A DNA stretch of 64,000 nt from Pseudomonas maumuensis (GCF_019139675.1 NZ_CP077077.1:4216001-4280000), one strand, 5' to 3'. Positions 25,669-35,177 are shown, numbered from the stretch's first letter. Translations and numbers: made by a program. Notes: generated from the letters alone by a model not told the origin.

Positions 25669-26205
25669 TCAGAGTTCGTCGAGCCCGGCAAATTGCCGGG
25701 CCGTAGCATCGCCGGTGAAGCGCGGCTGCACCGCCTGCTCGCTGGCGAAAAGCCGCAGGGCCAGACAGAACGGCGTGTCACCCAGGTCCAGCCAGCGGCG
25801 TGTGCCGGCCGGCACCAACAGCATGTCGTCCTTCTCGCACAACACGGCATACACCGTATCCCCCAGGCGCAGGCTGATCTGGCCGCGCCCGCTGATCAGC
25901 GCGAACACTTCCTCGCCGTCATGCACATGCTCGTCGCGCAGGGCGGCCTGGCTCGGGTCTACGCCATCGCGGCTGAGCACAGCGAACACCTTACTGCCAT
26001 GAGCGGTCATCAGCTGGTCGAGGGGCCCACGGCACGCCGCGATCACTTCTTCCTGGCTGCTGCCCGGGCGCAGGCGCGCGCCGGACTGCCAGCGGCCGAA
26101 ACGCACGCCCTGCTCGGCCAGGGTCGCGGCGATGTCGTCGTGGTGGGTCAGCACCTTGTACGGCTGGTCCGGGCTGGAAACGGCGAATACGCTGAGGATG
26201 CTCAT
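25669..26205 (-). CDS. acireductone dioxygenase-like cupin with an altered metal site
   Basis: A 178-residue cupin clearly related to acireductone dioxygenase (MtnD). It has MSILSVFAVSSPDQPYKVLT at the start and the ARD block GDTVYAVLCEKDDMLLVPAG. Three of the four expected metal ligands are present: His93, His95 and Glu99 in EHVHDGEE. The fourth, normally His in VPAGTxHW, is Arg137 (VPAGTRRW; codon CGC). Methionine-salvage activity is therefore doubtful; it may be a paralogue with a new role. Its ATG overlaps the stop of the MFS gene upstream by one base, so the two are probably cotranslated. No other mtn gene is nearby. Confidence 0.82.
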   Translation of the reverse strand: MSILSVFAVSSPDQPYKVLTHHDDIAATLAEQGVRFGRWQSGARLRPGSSQEEVIAACRGPLDQLMTAHGSKVFAVLSRDGVDPSQAALRDEHVHDGEEVFALISGRGQISLRLGDTVYAVLCEKDDMLLVPAGTRRWLDLGDTPFCLALRLFASEQAVQPRFTGDATARQFAGLDEL

Positions 26206-27359
26206 CAGGGGTGGTTCCTGCTTTCTTTGAGTCGGAAGGCAATGATAACGGCTGCCGCGAGCGCCGCGACGCTGGCCATACCAAAGGTGAAGTGTGGGCC
26301 CAACAGTGTCCAGCTGTAGCCCGAATACAAGGCGCCCAGCGCGCCGCCGGTGCCCGAGAGCGCCGCGTACAGCGCCTGGCCCTGGCCCTGCTGGCGAGCG
26401 CCGAAGCTGGCCTGGACAAAGGCGATGGCCGCGGCATGGAAACAGCCGAACGTGGCCGCGTGCAGTACCTGGGCGAACACCAGCACAGCCGGGATATCCG
26501 CCAGGCTGCCCAGCAACAGCCAGCGCAGGGCGGCCAGCAGGAAGCTGGCCAGCAGCACCTTGCGTACCGAGCAGCGGGCGAAGATCCGGCTCATGACCAT
26601 GAACACCAGCACCTCGGCCACCACCCCGAGCGCCCACAGCAAGCCTATGGCGCCGCGGCTGTAACCCAGGTGCTCCAGGTGCAGGGTGAGGAACGTGTAG
26701 TACGGCCCGTGGCTGAGCTGCATGAGGGCCACGCACATATAGAATGCCAGCACCCCCGGCGCCCGCACCTGCCTAAGAAAGCCCCCCACCCCGCGCTGCT
26801 CGGCCTGATCGACGGGTTGCGCATTGGGCACCCAGAGGCTGGCAACGACGATACCGGCCATGATCGCCACCAGCGCCAGCGGGTAGATGTCCAGGCTCAG
26901 CCATTCGAACAGGCGCCCGAGGCCCACCACGGCGAGGATGAAGCCGATCGAGCCCCATAGCCGTACCTGGCTGTAACGCGAGGTCTGGCCGTGCAGGTGG
27001 GCCAGGGTGATCACTTCGAACTGGGGCAGCACCGCGTGCCAGAAGAAGGCGTGCAACGCCATGACCAACGCCAGCCAGGCGTAGCTCTTGGCGAAGAAAA
27101 TCAGCGAGAAGGCCGCCAGGGTCGACAGCGCACCCAGGCGCACGATCAGCAGGCGCTGGCCGCTGCGGTCACCGAGCCAGCCCCACAGGTTGGGGGCCAC
27201 GCAGCGCATGAGCATGGGAATGGCCACCAGTTCGCCGATGCGCGCCGGGGAGAAGCCCAGGTGGTCGAAGTACAGGGCCAGGAACGGCGCGGTGGAACCG
27301 AGCAGGGCGAAGTAGAAGAGGTAGAAGCTGGAGAGGCGCCAGTAGGGGATGGGGGACAT
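26205..27359 (-). CDS. MFS transporter (3-phenylpropionate/HcaT-like group)
   Basis: A 384-residue protein with about 12 membrane helices. It starts MSPIPYWRLSSFYLFYFALL and has the GWLGDRSGQRLL motif after helix 2, resembling the HcaT/PPP-symporter branch of MFS. The ATG at 27359 is used because the residues further upstream come from REP sequence. Its stop overlaps the start of the ARD-like gene, indicating an operon and suggesting that transporter and cupin act on the same compound. Confidence 0.85.
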   Translation of the reverse strand: MSPIPYWRLSSFYLFYFALLGSTAPFLALYFDHLGFSPARIGELVAIPMLMRCVAPNLWGWLGDRSGQRLLIVRLGALSTLAAFSLIFFAKSYAWLALVMALHAFFWHAVLPQFEVITLAHLHGQTSRYSQVRLWGSIGFILAVVGLGRLFEWLSLDIYPLALVAIMAGIVVASLWVPNAQPVDQAEQRGVGGFLRQVRAPGVLAFYMCVALMQLSHGPYYTFLTLHLEHLGYSRGAIGLLWALGVVAEVLVFMVMSRIFARCSVRKVLLASFLLAALRWLLLGSLADIPAVLVFAQVLHAATFGCFHAAAIAFVQASFGARQQGQGQALYAALSGTGGALGALYSGYSWTLLGPHFTFGMASVAALAAAVIIAFRLKESRNHP

Positions 27360-27390
27360 CGTTCGGCCCTTGGTGATGACCTGTTCCTGC

Positions 27391-27477
27391 CCTATCGCCG
27401 GCAAGCCGGCTCTCACAGGTCCGTCGCAGGGCTCAAGCCTGCGGTAATCCTGTGGGAGCCGGCTTGCCGGCGATAGG
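27391..27477. repeat. inverted REP pair (BIME-like)
   Basis: REP copies in opposite orientation at 27391-27419 and 27449-27477. Their outer arms (cctatcgccggc and gccggcgatagg) are fully complementary, so the transcript downstream of aroC can fold into a large hairpin. Confidence 0.87.
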
Positions 27478-27492
27478 GCCAGCGCAGGCTGA

Positions 27493-28584
27493 TCAGAGCT
27501 GGCCCAGTACCGGGGTGCCCACCTTCACTTCGGCATTCTGCGCCCGGTGGCGCAGCAGGTGGTCCATCAGCGCAATGGCCATCATCGCCTCGGCGATCGG
27601 CGTGGCGCGGATGCCGACGCAAGGGTCGTGGCGGCCCTTGGTGATCACCTCGACCGGGTTGCCGTCGACGTCGATCGAATGGCCCGGGGTGGTGATGCTC
27701 GAGGTCGGCTTGAGCGCCAGGTGGGCGACGATCGGCTGGCCAGAGGAAATGCCGCCAAGGATGCCGCCGGCGTTGTTGCTGAGGAAGCCCTCGGGCGTCA
27801 TCTCGTCACGATGCTCGGTGCCGCGCTGGGCGACACTGGCGAAACCGGCACCGATCTCCACGCCCTTGACCGCGTTGATGCTCATCAAGGCATGGGCCAA
27901 CTCGGCGTCGAGGCGGTCGAAGATCGGCTCGCCCAGGCCCGGCATCACGCCTTCGGCGACCACGGTGATCTTCGCCCCTACCGAATCCTGGTCACGGCGC
28001 AGTTGATCCATGTAGGCCTCGAGCTCGGGCACCTTGTCCGGGTCGGGGCTGAAGAAGGCGTTTTGCTCAACCGAGTCCCAGGTCTTGAACGGGATTTCAA
28101 TCGGCCCGAGCTGGCTCATGTAGCCGCGCACGCGGATGCCCTGGGTGGCCAGGTACTTCTTGGCGATGGCGCCGGCCGCTACGCGCATGGCGGTTTCGCG
28201 CGCCGAGCTGCGGCCACCGCCACGGTAGTCGCGGATGCCGTACTTGTGGTGGTAGGTGTAGTCGGCATGGGCCGGGCGGAACAGGTCCTTGATCGCCGAA
28301 TAATCCTTGGACTTCTGGTCGGTGTTGCGGATCAGCAGGCCGATCGAGCAGCCGGTGGTACGGCCTTCGAACACGCCGGAGAGGATCTCCACTTCGTCCG
28401 GCTCCTGGCGCTGGGTGGTGTGCCGGCTGGTGCCGGGCTTGCGCCGGTCGAGGTCGTGCTGCAGGTCGGCAAGGGAGATTTCCAGGCCAGGCGGGCAGCC
28501 GTCGACAATGGCGACCAACGCCGGGCCATGGCTTTCGCCAGCGGTGGTGACAGTGAACAGCTTGCCGTAGGTATTGCCGGACAT
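27493..28584 (-). CDS. aroC: chorismate synthase
   Basis: A 363-residue enzyme that makes chorismate from EPSP using reduced FMN, the last step of the shikimate pathway. Family signatures are clear: [18 protein letters not shown] near the N-terminus, the Arg-rich [13 protein letters not shown] loop, [20 protein letters not shown], and the C-terminal [16 protein letters not shown]. Length is normal. It is followed by an inverted REP pair. Confidence 0.98.
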   Translation of the reverse strand: MSGNTYGKLFTVTTAGESHGPALVAIVDGCPPGLEISLADLQHDLDRRKPGTSRHTTQRQEPDEVEILSGVFEGRTTGCSIGLLIRNTDQKSKDYSAIKDLFRPAHADYTYHHKYGIRDYRGGGRSSARETAMRVAAGAIAKKYLATQGIRVRGYMSQLGPIEIPFKTWDSVEQNAFFSPDPDKVPELEAYMDQLRRDQDSVGAKITVVAEGVMPGLGEPIFDRLDAELAHALMSINAVKGVEIGAGFASVAQRGTEHRDEMTPEGFLSNNAGGILGGISSGQPIVAHLALKPTSSITTPGHSIDVDGNPVEVITKGRHDPCVGIRATPIAEAMMAIALMDHLLRHRAQNAEVKVGTPVLGQL

Positions 28585-28727
28585 GGACGCTCCGCGAATC
28601 AGCCTGAAGTGAACGAAAGCGGCAGTATACGGAAAACCGCGTGGCTGTGGTTGCCCCGCGATGGGGCCCGCGAACCTTCAGAGCAACCCAATGTCGAAGC
28701 AACAATGTCCCACGTAGTACCCCGCCC

Positions 28728-29690
28728 ATGAAGTCGCGCCTCGCCGCCCTGCTCCTGCTGTTCTGCGCCAGCCTCGCCCAGGCCGCCCCCACCGTGCTGC
28801 AACGCCCCATCGACCTGGACACCGGCCAGGGCGTGCTGCATGGCAGCCTGCTGTTGCCGCAGCAGGCCACGCCGCCGCCGGTGGTGCTGATCATCGCCGG
28901 TTCCGGGCCTACCGACCGCAATGGCAACAACCCTGCCGCCGGGCGCATCGACAACCTCAAGCGCCTGGCTTTGCTGCTGGCCGGCGAGCACATCGCCAGC
29001 GTGCGCTTCGACAAGCGCGGGGTGGCCGCCAGCCAGCCGGCCACCCCGGACGAGCGTGACCTCAGCGTCGAGCGCTATGTCGCCGACGTGGTGGCCTGGG
29101 GCCGCGCGCTCAGGCAGGACCCACGCTTCGGCCCGCTGATCCTGGTCGGCCACAGCGAAGGCGCGCTGATCGCCAGCCTCGCCGCGGAGCAGGCCGGCGC
29201 CAGCGCGGTGATCACCCTGGCCGGCAGCGGCCGGCCGGTAGCCGACGTGCTGCGCGAGCAACTGGCCCAGCGCCTGCCACCGGCGCAACTGGCCGGTGGA
29301 GTGGCGCTGATCGACCGCTTGCAGGCCGGGCAGACCAGCCTCGACGTACCCGCGCCGCTGCGCCAGGTGTTCCGTCCCAGCGTGCAGCCGTACCTGATCA
29401 CCTTGCTGCACCAAGACCCGGCGGCGGCGTTCGCCCAGCTCAAGGTACCCGCGCTGATCGTCCAAGGCCGCAATGACATCCAGGTGGAGGTGGCCGACGC
29501 CGAGCGCCTCAAGGCCGCCAAGCCCGATGCGCAGTTGGCGCTGATCGACGGTATGAACCACATGCTGCGCATCACCCCGCGGGACATGGGCCAACAGCGC
29601 GACAGCTACCGTAATCCCGAACTACCGCTGGCACGGGAACTGGGCGAGCGCATCGTCCTGTTCATCCATGGGTTGCCACAGGCCGGATAA
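28728..29690 (+). CDS. exported alpha/beta hydrolase
   Basis: A 320-residue serine hydrolase with a signal peptide (LAALLLLFCASLAQA). The oxyanion region is LIIAGSGPTDRNGNN, the nucleophile elbow GHSEG (VGHSEGALIASL), and the late His lies in IDGMNHMLR. This matches the family of periplasmic esterase/acyl hydrolases with GSGPTDRNGN. The substrate is unknown. It diverges from aroC. Confidence 0.88.
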   Translation: MKSRLAALLLLFCASLAQAAPTVLQRPIDLDTGQGVLHGSLLLPQQATPPPVVLIIAGSGPTDRNGNNPAAGRIDNLKRLALLLAGEHIASVRFDKRGVAASQPATPDERDLSVERYVADVVAWGRALRQDPRFGPLILVGHSEGALIASLAAEQAGASAVITLAGSGRPVADVLREQLAQRLPPAQLAGGVALIDRLQAGQTSLDVPAPLRQVFRPSVQPYLITLLHQDPAAAFAQLKVPALIVQGRNDIQVEVADAERLKAAKPDAQLALIDGMNHMLRITPRDMGQQRDSYRNPELPLARELGERIVLFIHGLPQAG

Positions 29691-29837
29691 GTGCCCTCAG
29701 GTATTGACCGCGCCTGCCGATAACGCGGCTGAGAAGGCAGTGATTCGGGGCTCGCGCGCCCTGATCACGGGCAAACCCGCACTTACGACGACTTGGTAGG
29801 TGCCCGCCCCGGCCGCCGCGCACCTGAGGATTCCCTG

Positions 29838-30620
29838 ATGACCGATGCCCCCGCCGCCGAGGCGACCGAAGAACAAGTGCCAGAAAGCGCCCCGCAGCCC
29901 TGGGCCGACCTTGCCGCCGAGCACTTCCAGCTGCTGCGCCTGGCGCCGCTGCCGACCGACCGCAACAGCGGCGCCCGTCCGCTGCGCTTCGTCCAGTTCG
30001 GCTACGCCGAGCGCCACGACAAGGCCCACAGCCTGCTGCGCATGGAAATCTGCCTGCCTGGGCAGAAGGTGCGCAAGGAACAGAACCAACTGGACATCCG
30101 CGTCGACCACGAAACGCGCACGGTGCGCATCGGCGACCCGGTCGGCCTGCAGCTCGAGCCCCTCAACCGTGGCGTTGGCCGCTACCTGCTGGCGCAGGCG
30201 GTGCAATGGCTGCAGCACCGCTGCTCGCACTACCAGATCGAGGGCATGAGCCTACCGAACAAGGACGCCCTGAACGAAGACACCCGCCTGCGCCGCGACC
30301 ATGTGCTACGCAGCGTCGGCCTGGAAGTGGAATACACCGATGGGCAGTTGCTCAAAGGGCGCCTGGTGGAAACGCCGGTGGGCCAGCTCAAGGGCGGCTG
30401 GAACACCGAGAAGGTGCAGCGCGTGGACAACCTCGAGGCCGCCGGCATGCTGCAGCAGGCCGAGCAGAACCTGATGGAGAAGGAAGCGCAGCTGCGCGAG
30501 CGTGACGAACGCGTGGCCAAGTACCGCCGCGAAGACAGCGGCTTGCGCTTTACCATCACCTGCCTGGTGGCGTTCGCGGTGTTCCAGGCCGGACTGCTGA
30601 TCTGGATCGCCACCCGCTGA
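29838..30620 (+). CDS. conserved hypothetical protein with C-terminal membrane anchor
   Basis: A 260-residue protein. A soluble domain (about 30-180) has a possible GNAT-like segment (LNRGVGRYLLAQAVQWLQHR). It is followed by a charged coiled-coil stretch (AEQNLMEKEAQLRERDERV) and one C-terminal membrane helix (FTITCLVAFAVFQAGLLIWI). It could be a tail-anchored cytoplasmic protein. The GNAT resemblance is weak; the function is unknown. Confidence 0.72.
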   Translation: MTDAPAAEATEEQVPESAPQPWADLAAEHFQLLRLAPLPTDRNSGARPLRFVQFGYAERHDKAHSLLRMEICLPGQKVRKEQNQLDIRVDHETRTVRIGDPVGLQLEPLNRGVGRYLLAQAVQWLQHRCSHYQIEGMSLPNKDALNEDTRLRRDHVLRSVGLEVEYTDGQLLKGRLVETPVGQLKGGWNTEKVQRVDNLEAAGMLQQAEQNLMEKEAQLRERDERVAKYRREDSGLRFTITCLVAFAVFQAGLLIWIATR

Positions 30621-30643
30621 CAGCCTGGGGCCGCCAGTCGGCC

Positions 30644-30728
30644 CATCGCCGGCAAGCCGGCTCCCACACCGACCGCGCCGCCTTCAGGCCAAGCGCCATC
30701 CTGTGGGAGCCGGCTTGCCGGCGATGGG
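30644..30728. repeat. inverted REP pair
   Basis: REP copies at 30644-30669 and, in opposite orientation, 30701-30728, between converging genes. Confidence 0.85.
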
Positions 30729-30759
30729 CTGCGCAGCAGCCCTGGCTACTCGAGAAGGG

Positions 30760-31668
30760 TCAGACCCGCGCCTTGAACAGCTCCTGATGCTGCCGGCACT
30801 GTTCGGCCGTCAGCATGAACACCCCGTGCCCACCGCGCTCGAATTCCAGCCAGGCGAAGTCCACCTCGGGATAGAGCGCCTCGACATGCACCTGGCTGTT
30901 ACCTACCTCGACGATCATCAAGCCCTTGTCGGTCAAGTGGTCGGCCGCCTCGGCCAGCATGCGCCGTACCAGGTCCAGGCCATCGTTGCCGCAGGCCAGG
31001 CCCAACTCGGGCTCATGGTGATATTCGGCCGGCATGTCACCGAAGTCCTCGGCATCGACATAGGGCGGGTTGGAGAGGATCAGGTCGAAACGCTGCCCCG
31101 GCAGCCCGGCGAAACCATCGCCCTGCACCGTGTACACACGCTCTTCCAGGCCATGGCGCTCGATGTTCTGGTTGGCCACCGCCAACGCATCGAAGGACAG
31201 GTCGGCCAGCACCACTTCGGCGTCCTGGAACACATCGGCGGCGACGATGCCGATGCAACCGGAACCGGTACACAGGTCGAGGATGCGCGCAGGTTCGGCG
31301 GCGAGCCACGGCTCGAAGCGCTTCTCGATCAGCTCGCCAATGGGCGAGCGCGGCACCAGCACGCGTTCGTCGACGATGAACGACATACCGCAGAACCAGG
31401 CCTCACCCAGCAGGTAGGCGGTGGGCACACGTTCTTCGATGCGGCGCTTGAGCAGGTGCTGCAGGCGTACCCGCTCATCATCCTCGAGTGCGCAATCCAG
31501 GTAGCTGTCGGCCACCTCCCAGGGCAGATGCACCGCGCCGAGCACCAGCAGACGGGCCTCGTCCCAGGCATTGTCGGCGCCGTGGCCGAAGAACAGTTCA
31601 TGCTCATGGAAGCGGCTGACCGCCCAGCGGATGTGGTCGCGCAGGGTGCGCAGGCGGGATGTGATCAC
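30760..31668 (-). CDS. prmB: ribosomal protein L3 glutamine N5-methyltransferase
   Basis: A 302-residue SAM-dependent methyltransferase of the HemK/PrmB group. An N-terminal helical domain is followed by a Rossmann MTase: motif [15 protein letters not shown] and the catalytic NPPY in [13 protein letters not shown]. It methylates Gln150 of L3 in E. coli. The N-terminal domain ([19 protein letters not shown]) fits PrmB rather than PrmC. Confidence 0.92.
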   Translation of the reverse strand: MITSRLRTLRDHIRWAVSRFHEHELFFGHGADNAWDEARLLVLGAVHLPWEVADSYLDCALEDDERVRLQHLLKRRIEERVPTAYLLGEAWFCGMSFIVDERVLVPRSPIGELIEKRFEPWLAAEPARILDLCTGSGCIGIVAADVFQDAEVVLADLSFDALAVANQNIERHGLEERVYTVQGDGFAGLPGQRFDLILSNPPYVDAEDFGDMPAEYHHEPELGLACGNDGLDLVRRMLAEAADHLTDKGLMIVEVGNSQVHVEALYPEVDFAWLEFERGGHGVFMLTAEQCRQHQELFKARV

Positions 31669-31847
31669 GGGGTACTCCTTTTCAGACAGGACAAAAGTCT
31701 AACAGCCCACACCGCACAAATGTTCGCCCCGATGCCCGAATGGATAGCCACAAGCCAGTAACCACGCCGCCTGCGCTGTCAACCATTCACATTGGCGCCA
31801 AGGCAAGGGAGAATAGGCCCACAAAAGCCCTACCCAAGGAGCCCTTG

Positions 31848-32438
31848 ATGTCCGTTCCAACCACGATGTTCCGCCTCACTGGCCGCGACTACCCGCCGGC
31901 CAAGCTGAGCCAAGCCAGCCTGATCGTCATCGATGCGCAGAAGGAGTACCTGAGCGGTCCGCTGGCGCTGTCGGGCATGGACGAGGCCGTGGCGAACATT
32001 GCCAGGTTGCTCGACGCCGCCCGCAAGGCCGGCCGCCCGATCATCCATGTCCGCCACCTCGGCACCGTTGGCGGTCGCTTCGACCCGCAGGGCCCGGCCG
32101 GCGAGTTCATTCCCGGGCTGGAGCCGCGCGAAGGCGAGGTGGTGATCGAGAAACGCATGCCCAACGCCTTCAAGAACACCAAGCTGCACGAGACCTTGCA
32201 GGCATTCGGCCCGCTGGACCTGATCGTCTGCGGTTTCATGAGCCACTCCAGCGTCAGCACCACCGTGCGCCGCGCCAAGGACTATGGTTATCGCTGCACC
32301 CTGGTCGAAGATGCTTCGGCGACCCGTGACCTGGCCCTGAAGGACACCGTGATCCCCGCCGCGCAGATCCACCAGTGCGAGATGGCCGTGATGGCCGACA
32401 ACTTCGCCTGCGTCGCCCCTACCGCCAGCCTGGTCTGA
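31848..32438 (+). CDS. isochorismatase-family cysteine hydrolase
   Basis: A 196-residue hydrolase of the isochorismatase/nicotinamidase fold. The Asp is in LIVIDAQKEYLSGPL, the Lys in VIEKRMPNAFKNT, and the cis-peptide/nucleophile segment is LIVCGFMSHSSVSTTVR. In the nucleophile position, GFMSHSSV has Ser where many members have Cys (GxxTxxCV), so catalysis may differ or be absent. The ATG at 31848 follows AAGGAG. Confidence 0.83.
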   Translation: MSVPTTMFRLTGRDYPPAKLSQASLIVIDAQKEYLSGPLALSGMDEAVANIARLLDAARKAGRPIIHVRHLGTVGGRFDPQGPAGEFIPGLEPREGEVVIEKRMPNAFKNTKLHETLQAFGPLDLIVCGFMSHSSVSTTVRRAKDYGYRCTLVEDASATRDLALKDTVIPAAQIHQCEMAVMADNFACVAPTASLV

Positions 32439-32526
32439 ACCACGACCGCCCGGCGGACGGGCGGAACCCCCAGGTGACCCGCAGGTCGAAATCCGGATCA
32501 GCACCACCCGATCCTGAGGAATTCGA

Positions 32527-32847
32527 ATGAAGCTCAAAGGCAGTTTCGATGCCAAGCGCCTGCGCCAGCGCGAGCCGAGCAACTGGGGCGCGCGCATCGC
32601 CGCGGCACTCTCGGTACTGCTGGCCACCCTGGGCATCCTGCTGGCAATGGCAGGCTTCGCCGGCTTGTTGGGCAACTACGCCGCCCTGGCCGAACTCAAT
32701 GCCAACCGTCCATTGGCGGCGACACTGACCGTCGTCGGGCTGGCCCTGCTGTACTTCGGCGTGCGCCTGTGGCGGCGCAGCCGCATCCGCCTGCGCCGCG
32801 GGCGCGAGCTGAACCTGTCGCCGCACCTGATGAAGAAGCACGACTGA
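32527..32847 (+). CDS. small two-helix membrane protein
   Basis: A 106-residue protein with a basic N-terminus, two membrane helices (IAAALSVLLATLGILLAMAG and AATLTVVGLALLYFGVRLW) and a strongly basic C-terminal tail (RRSRIRLRRGRELN). Unknown function. It lies between the isochorismatase-like gene and the Smr gene on the same strand. Confidence 0.72.
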   Translation: MKLKGSFDAKRLRQREPSNWGARIAAALSVLLATLGILLAMAGFAGLLGNYAALAELNANRPLAATLTVVGLALLYFGVRLWRRSRIRLRRGRELNLSPHLMKKHD

Positions 32848-32856
32848 CGCGCCGAG

Positions 32857-32883
32857 CGCGGGGCCAGGCTTGCCCCGCGATGA
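32857..32883 (+). repeat. degenerate REP-like element
   Basis: A variant palindrome (cgcggggccaggcttgcccc, then gcgatga) between two same-strand genes. It keeps the gcttgccccgcga half typical of REP variants here. Confidence 0.55.
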
Positions 32884-32919
32884 CAGTCGCGTAAACTACG
32901 CCGCCCACGTGGAGGCACC

Positions 32920-33480
32920 ATGCAAGACGACGACTTTTCCCTCTTCCGCAGCCAAGTGCAGGGCGTCAAGCCGATCAAGCACGATCGCGCCGAAGTCGGC
33001 AAACCCAAGGCCGACCGCAAGCAGCTGGCAGGCCTGCGCCAGGCGGCGACCATCCGCAGCGACCAGACGCTGGTGATCGACGGCCTGTCCGACCAGTTCG
33101 TCATCGACGTCGGCGCCGAGGATGAACTGATGTGGCGGCGTGACGGCGTGCAGGAAACCCAGCTGCGCAAGCTCAAGCTCGGCCAGATCGCCTTCGAGGG
33201 CAGCCTCGACCTGCACGGCATGAGCGTCGAGAAGGCCCGCGAGACGCTGTGGGCCTTCATCGCCGAAGCGACCAAGCTGGAAGTGCGCTGCGTGCGCGTC
33301 ACCCACGGCAAGGCCGCGCGCCTGGACGGCAAGCGTCCGATGATCAAGAGCCACGTCAACACCTGGCTGCGTCAGCATCCGCAAGTGCTCGGCTTCACTT
33401 CGTGCCAGGCCCGCCACGGCGGCACCGGCGCGGTCTACGTGATGCTCAAGCGAACCATGCTCGAAGGGCGCGACGAGTGA
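32920..33480 (+). CDS. Smr-domain protein (MutS2 C-terminal type nuclease domain)
   Basis: A 186-residue protein of the SmrA/YdaL-like group. A charged N-terminal region precedes an Smr domain with LDLHGMSVEKA and VTHGKAARLDGK, ending with an RHGGTGAVYVMLK strand. The LDxH and THGxG-like motifs are the family's putative nuclease residues. Role is probably nucleic-acid processing; the substrate is unknown. Confidence 0.88.
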   Translation: MQDDDFSLFRSQVQGVKPIKHDRAEVGKPKADRKQLAGLRQAATIRSDQTLVIDGLSDQFVIDVGAEDELMWRRDGVQETQLRKLKLGQIAFEGSLDLHGMSVEKARETLWAFIAEATKLEVRCVRVTHGKAARLDGKRPMIKSHVNTWLRQHPQVLGFTSCQARHGGTGAVYVMLKRTMLEGRDE

Positions 33481-33549
33481 CATCGCGCTTGCAGCGCCGC
33501 CGCCGCCGCCGTACCCTTCGCCTTTGCGAAATTTTCCACAGGTAGATCC

Positions 33550-34095
33550 ATGTCCCTGGAACAGAACTACACCGCGATCCTCAGCCAGATCGGCGAGGAT
33601 GTCTCCCGCGAAGGCCTGCTCGACACGCCCAAGCGGGCAGCGAAGGCCATGAAGTACCTTTGCCGCGGTTATGAGCAAACCCTGGAAGAAGTGACCAACG
33701 GCGCGTTGTTCACCTCCGACAACAGCGAAATGGTGCTGGTCCGGGATATCGAGCTGTATTCGATGTGCGAACACCACATGCTGCCGTTCATCGGCAAGGC
33801 CCACGTGGCCTACCTGCCCAAGGGCAAGGTGCTGGGCCTTTCGAAGGTGGCGCGGATCGTCGACATGTACGCCCGCCGCCTGCAGATCCAGGAAAACCTC
33901 AGCCGCCAGATCGCCGAGGCCGTGCAGCAGGTGACCGGCGCCGCAGGCGTGGCGGTGGTGATCGAGGCCAAGCACATGTGCATGATGATGCGCGGTGTCG
34001 AAAAGCAGAACTCGACCATGCTCACCTCGGTGATGCTCGGCGAGTTCCGCGAGAACGCCGCCACCCGCAGCGAGTTCCTCAGCCTGATCAAGTGA
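33550..34095 (+). CDS. folE: GTP cyclohydrolase I
   Basis: A 181-residue type I GTP cyclohydrolase, first enzyme of tetrahydrofolate synthesis. The zinc ligands are in [10 protein letters not shown] and [11 protein letters not shown], and the GTP-binding segment is [20 protein letters not shown]. Normal length. Pseudomonads often have several folE paralogues; which this is cannot be decided. A terminator follows. Confidence 0.95.
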   Translation: MSLEQNYTAILSQIGEDVSREGLLDTPKRAAKAMKYLCRGYEQTLEEVTNGALFTSDNSEMVLVRDIELYSMCEHHMLPFIGKAHVAYLPKGKVLGLSKVARIVDMYARRLQIQENLSRQIAEAVQQVTGAAGVAVVIEAKHMCMMMRGVEKQNSTMLTSVMLGEFRENAATRSEFLSLIK

Positions 34096-34110
34096 TCGGC
34101 CTGTTTTCCG

Positions 34111-34136
34111 AGCCGACCCCCTGGGGTCGGCTTTTT
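34111..34136 (+). terminator. terminator after folE
   Basis: Stem agccgacccc/ggggtcggct (34111-34120 with 34123-34132), two-base loop, T run. It ends 18 bases before the glutaredoxin start. Confidence 0.88.
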
Positions 34137-34153
34137 CATGTCAGGAGTTGCCC

Positions 34154-34525
34154 ATGATCGTCAAAGCCCTGCGGGTTGGCCTCGGCCAGCTTATCGTGTT
34201 CGGCGACTGGATCAGCCGTCCAGCCAAGAAGCAGCGCGATGCCGCGGCCCAGGCCCAGGTCGAACAGCAGGCCAAGGGCCTGGCGCTGTACCAGTTCCAT
34301 GCCTGCCCCTTCTGCGTGAAGACCCGCCGCACCCTGCACCGCCTCAATGTGCCGGTGGCGCTGCGCGATGCGAAGAACGATGCGCAGCACCGTCAGGCGC
34401 TGCTCGAAGGCGGTGGCCGGGTGAAAGTGCCGTGCCTGCGGATCGAGGAACAAGGCGAGGTGACCTGGATGTACGAGTCCAAGGACATCATTGCCTATCT
34501 GGACAAGCGTTTCGCCACGGTCTGA
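34154..34525 (+). CDS. membrane-anchored glutaredoxin
   Basis: A 123-residue protein. A short N-terminal segment (MIVKALRVGLGQLIVFGDWI) precedes a glutaredoxin fold with the CPFC redox motif (FHACPFCVKTRRTL) and the VPCLRI cis-proline region. The ATG at 34154 has CAGGAG at correct spacing. The charged linker (PAKKQRDAAAQAQVEQQAKG) suggests the N-terminus may anchor it peripherally. Confidence 0.85.
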   Translation: MIVKALRVGLGQLIVFGDWISRPAKKQRDAAAQAQVEQQAKGLALYQFHACPFCVKTRRTLHRLNVPVALRDAKNDAQHRQALLEGGGRVKVPCLRIEEQGEVTWMYESKDIIAYLDKRFATV

Positions 34526-34574
34526 CAGATTGCCGCCCGCTTCCACAAGCGGGCTTGCCCCACGATAAGGCCGG

Positions 34575-35177
34575 TCAATCCACCATCGGCACATGCCGAG
34601 GATGACTGGCCACCCGCGCCAACCAGGCCTGCACCGCCGGGTAAGGCGCCAGGTCGAAGCCGCCCTGATGCGCCACATGGGTATAGGCGTACAACGCCAC
34701 GTCGGCGATCGAGTACTGCTCGCCGACCAGGTAAGGCGTCATTTCCAGCTGCTTGTTCATCACTTTGAGCGCCTTGTAGCCGCCCTTGTGCAAGCCCCGG
34801 TATTCCTCCAGGCGCTCGTCCGGCAGCCCCAGGTAGAACTGGATGAACCGCGCCACGGCGATGTAGGGCTCATGACTGTACTGTTCGAAGAACTGCCATT
34901 GCAGCACCTGGGTGCGCAGCCGCGGTTCGCTGGGCAGGAACTCGCTGCCATCGGCCAGATAGTTGAGAATCGCGTTGGACTCCCACAGGCAGGTGCCGTC
35001 CTCGAGCTTGAGCACCGGCACCTTGCCGTTGGGGTTCATGGCCAGGAACTCGGGCGTTTCCGTTTCACCCTTGAGAATGTCCACCGGGTGCCACTCATAC
35101 GGGCGGTCGAGCAGGCTCAGCATCAGCTTGACCTTGTAGCAGTTGCCCGACTGGTAATCCCCATACACCTTGTACAT
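34575..35177 (-). CDS. glutathione S-transferase family protein
   Basis: A 200-residue GST. The thioredoxin-like N-terminal domain (to about 78) has GDYQSGNCYKVKLMLS with Ser/Cys in the catalytic region, NPNGKVPVL (cis-Pro) and WESNAILNYLA. An all-helical C-terminal domain follows. Probably detoxification or thiol transfer; substrate not predictable. Confidence 0.88.
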   Translation of the reverse strand: MYKVYGDYQSGNCYKVKLMLSLLDRPYEWHPVDILKGETETPEFLAMNPNGKVPVLKLEDGTCLWESNAILNYLADGSEFLPSEPRLRTQVLQWQFFEQYSHEPYIAVARFIQFYLGLPDERLEEYRGLHKGGYKALKVMNKQLEMTPYLVGEQYSIADVALYAYTHVAHQGGFDLAPYPAVQAWLARVASHPRHVPMVD

